Positions 5,612-6,525 of a DNA stretch of 6,525 nucleotides are shown here, piece after piece. The notes under the pieces were generated by a model. The model was not told where the DNA came from, did no database searches, and saw only the letters and a program-made list of their open reading frames with translations. The position numbers and the translations under genes were made by a program. How positions within the stretch are numbered: position 1 is the first letter of the stretch; every line of letters begins with the position of its first letter. Location: positions 1-6,525 of the forward strand of contig JAKEEV010000948.1 in assembly GCA_022616395.1 (NCBI GenBank). Reading direction: 5' to 3'. This stretch comes from Planctomycetia bacterium. GTDB lineage: Bacteria > Planctomycetota > Planctomycetia > Gemmatales > Gemmataceae.

Positions 5612-6525
5612 GTGGAGCGAATCGGGTCAGAAATCGGCGGATTTCGTCGGGAATGGCTTCTTTTCCCAGCGCAATCGGAATCGCCGTTAGTTCTCTTCTT
5701 GCCGGGCACCGGAGCAACGGCCACTTGGGCGGCTCGCGAAACGAACTGGTCGCGGGTTGCCGCACGAGAAGGCTTTGCACTGGTGATTCCCGAAGCGCTC
5801 CCACCGAATCCCACCGCGCTGCCGAGCTTCCTCGCCAATCCTCCGCGCTGGAACGACGGCTCAGAAACGCGGAGCGCGGAACGCGGAGCGCGGAATGAAG
5901 ACAAGAAAGACGTCGATTTCGATTCTGCCAATTCCGCATTCCCCGTTCCGCGCTCCGCGTTTCCCGACGATGTCGCGTTCCTCGTCGCGGTGATCGACGA
6001 CACGATTGCCCGCTTGGGGATCGATTCGAGTCGCGTGTATGTTTCGGGGTTCTCCAACGGCGCAGCGATGGCCTTTCGACTCGCGGCCGAGCGTGCCGAT
6101 CGCATTTCGGCGATTGCACCGGTCGCGGGTTACTGCTGGGTTGGCGATCCGAAGCCCTCGCGACCAGTTCCTACTCTCTATACGGTGGGTACGGCCGATC
6201 TTTTGGTTCCATTTCGCGGAGGCCCGGCATTTAGTCCCTGGCACAATCGTCTGATTCGCCGACCGCCGCTCGCCGAGACGCTCGAACGCTGGGCGAAAGC
6301 GCTTGGTTGTCGCGAAGTGCCGGAGTTGGTTCGCGACGAGGAAAATGTTTGCGTGGAGCGTTATCCTGGCCCGGTGACGTTTGAGGTGGTGATGATCGAA
6401 GGACTCGGCCATCACTGGCCGGGCGGAGAAGCTCAACTGGATCCGCGCCTGGCTGGCCCTCCCTCCTCGACCGTGGATGCAACCGAAATGATCTGCGAGT
6501 TCTTCAAGAATCTGCGTCTCACTTC
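5612..6525 (+). CDS. LpqC/PHB-depolymerase-type alpha/beta hydrolase with an in-frame palindromic insert, C-terminus outside window
   Basis: The frame is open from the TAA at 5600-5602 to the right edge; the only sensible start is the GTG at 5612, giving 304 codons so far. SD is weak. No signal peptide is seen, although relatives are often exported. Order: beta strand and oxyanion loop PLVLFLPGTGATATW (usual HGGG replaced by PGTG); GFALVIPEAL; WNDG (80-83); DDVAFLVAVIDDTIARLGID (119-138); nucleophile elbow VSGFSNGAAMAFRLA with Ser148; GTADLLVPF with Asp196; GLGHHWPGG with His267. The Ser-Asp-His triad is therefore complete, and the family (COG3509-like) hydrolyses esters such as polyhydroxyalkanoate or feruloyl esters; substrate unknown. 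Residues about 84-118 (ETRSAERGARNEDKK and on to SANSAFPVPRSAF) come from palindrome D and separate WNDG from DDVAFL, which are normally near each other. Confidence 0.85.
   Translation, partial: MERIGSEIGGFRREWLLFPAQSESPLVLFLPGTGATATWAARETNWSRVAAREGFALVIPEALPPNPTALPSFLANPPRWNDGSETRSAERGARNEDKKDVDFDSANSAFPVPRSAFPDDVAFLVAVIDDTIARLGIDSSRVYVSGFSNGAAMAFRLAAERADRISAIAPVAGYCWVGDPKPSRPVPTLYTVGTADLLVPFRGGPAFSPWHNRLIRRPPLAETLERWAKALGCREVPELVRDEENVCVERYPGPVTFEVVMIEGLGHHWPGGEAQLDPRLAGPPSSTVDATEMICEFFKNLRLT
5864..5963. repeat. Palindromic element D, inserted inside a coding sequence
   Basis: 5864-5883 is the exact reverse complement of 5944-5963 (20 bp). A further 6-bp pairing (5892-5897 with 5937-5942) lies inside, after an extra heptamer on the left. 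The left arm is four tandem heptamers (A/G)CGCGGA. The centre is 5898-5936. The element lies wholly within the hydrolase gene and stays open in its frame for about 33 codons, while the frame one base off hits TGA at 5896-5898. Its design of heptamer arms matches A, B and C, but the word is different. Confidence 0.85.

Noticed and set aside
5452..6105. 217-codon minus-strand open frame over the hydrolase start and element D
   Set aside because: The plus strand carries the complete hydrolase motifs; the minus frame is low-complexity repeat translation.

Overview
The window looks like chromosomal DNA of a GC-rich planctomycete, probably a Gemmata relative. The guess rests on gene content: an exported caspase-like protein, a TPR protein, a sigma-70 factor with a long acidic N-terminus, weak Shine-Dalgarno use, and lineage-style exported proteins with proline-rich linkers. 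No taxonomic marker gene is present, so this is an inference. There is no rRNA, tRNA, CRISPR array, transposase or phage gene.

Layout. At 1-622 (minus) lies the N-terminal part of a secreted caspase-like (peptidase C14) protein that runs off the left edge. At 900-1907 (minus) is a TPR-repeat protein. At 2398-2985 and 2982-3314 (plus) is a translationally coupled pair: a small exported proline/alanine-rich protein and a small lipoprotein. At 3431-5008 (minus) is an RpoD/SigA-type sigma-70 factor, convergent with the lipoprotein gene. A gene-free stretch of about 600 nt follows (5009-5611), with a perfect TATAAT for the sigma gene and two short inverted repeats. At 5612-6525 (plus) is an LpqC/PHB-depolymerase-type alpha/beta hydrolase that runs off the right edge.

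The most interesting content is four long imperfect palindromes, A (640-901), B (1974-2249), C (3312-3430) and D (5864-5963). They share a construction rule. Their outer arms are tandem HEPTAMERS in which one position varies and the rest is nearly fixed: T(G/A/C)ATCAG in A and B, TAGTGGN in C, (A/G)CGCGGA in D. In A and B the inner arms are tandem HEXAMERS of form NNNRGA, giving purine-rich left arms and pyrimidine-rich right arms. Element C is a 44-bp perfect inverted repeat that fills the gap between two convergent stop codons. A abuts the stop codon of the TPR gene and supplies part of it. B fills most of the divergent spacer upstream of the TPR gene. D lies inside the hydrolase CDS and adds about 33 codons without breaking the frame, between two motifs that are normally close together.

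The genes do not form one obvious pathway. The exported-protein/lipoprotein pair is an operon; the other genes appear to be separate units insulated by the palindromes.
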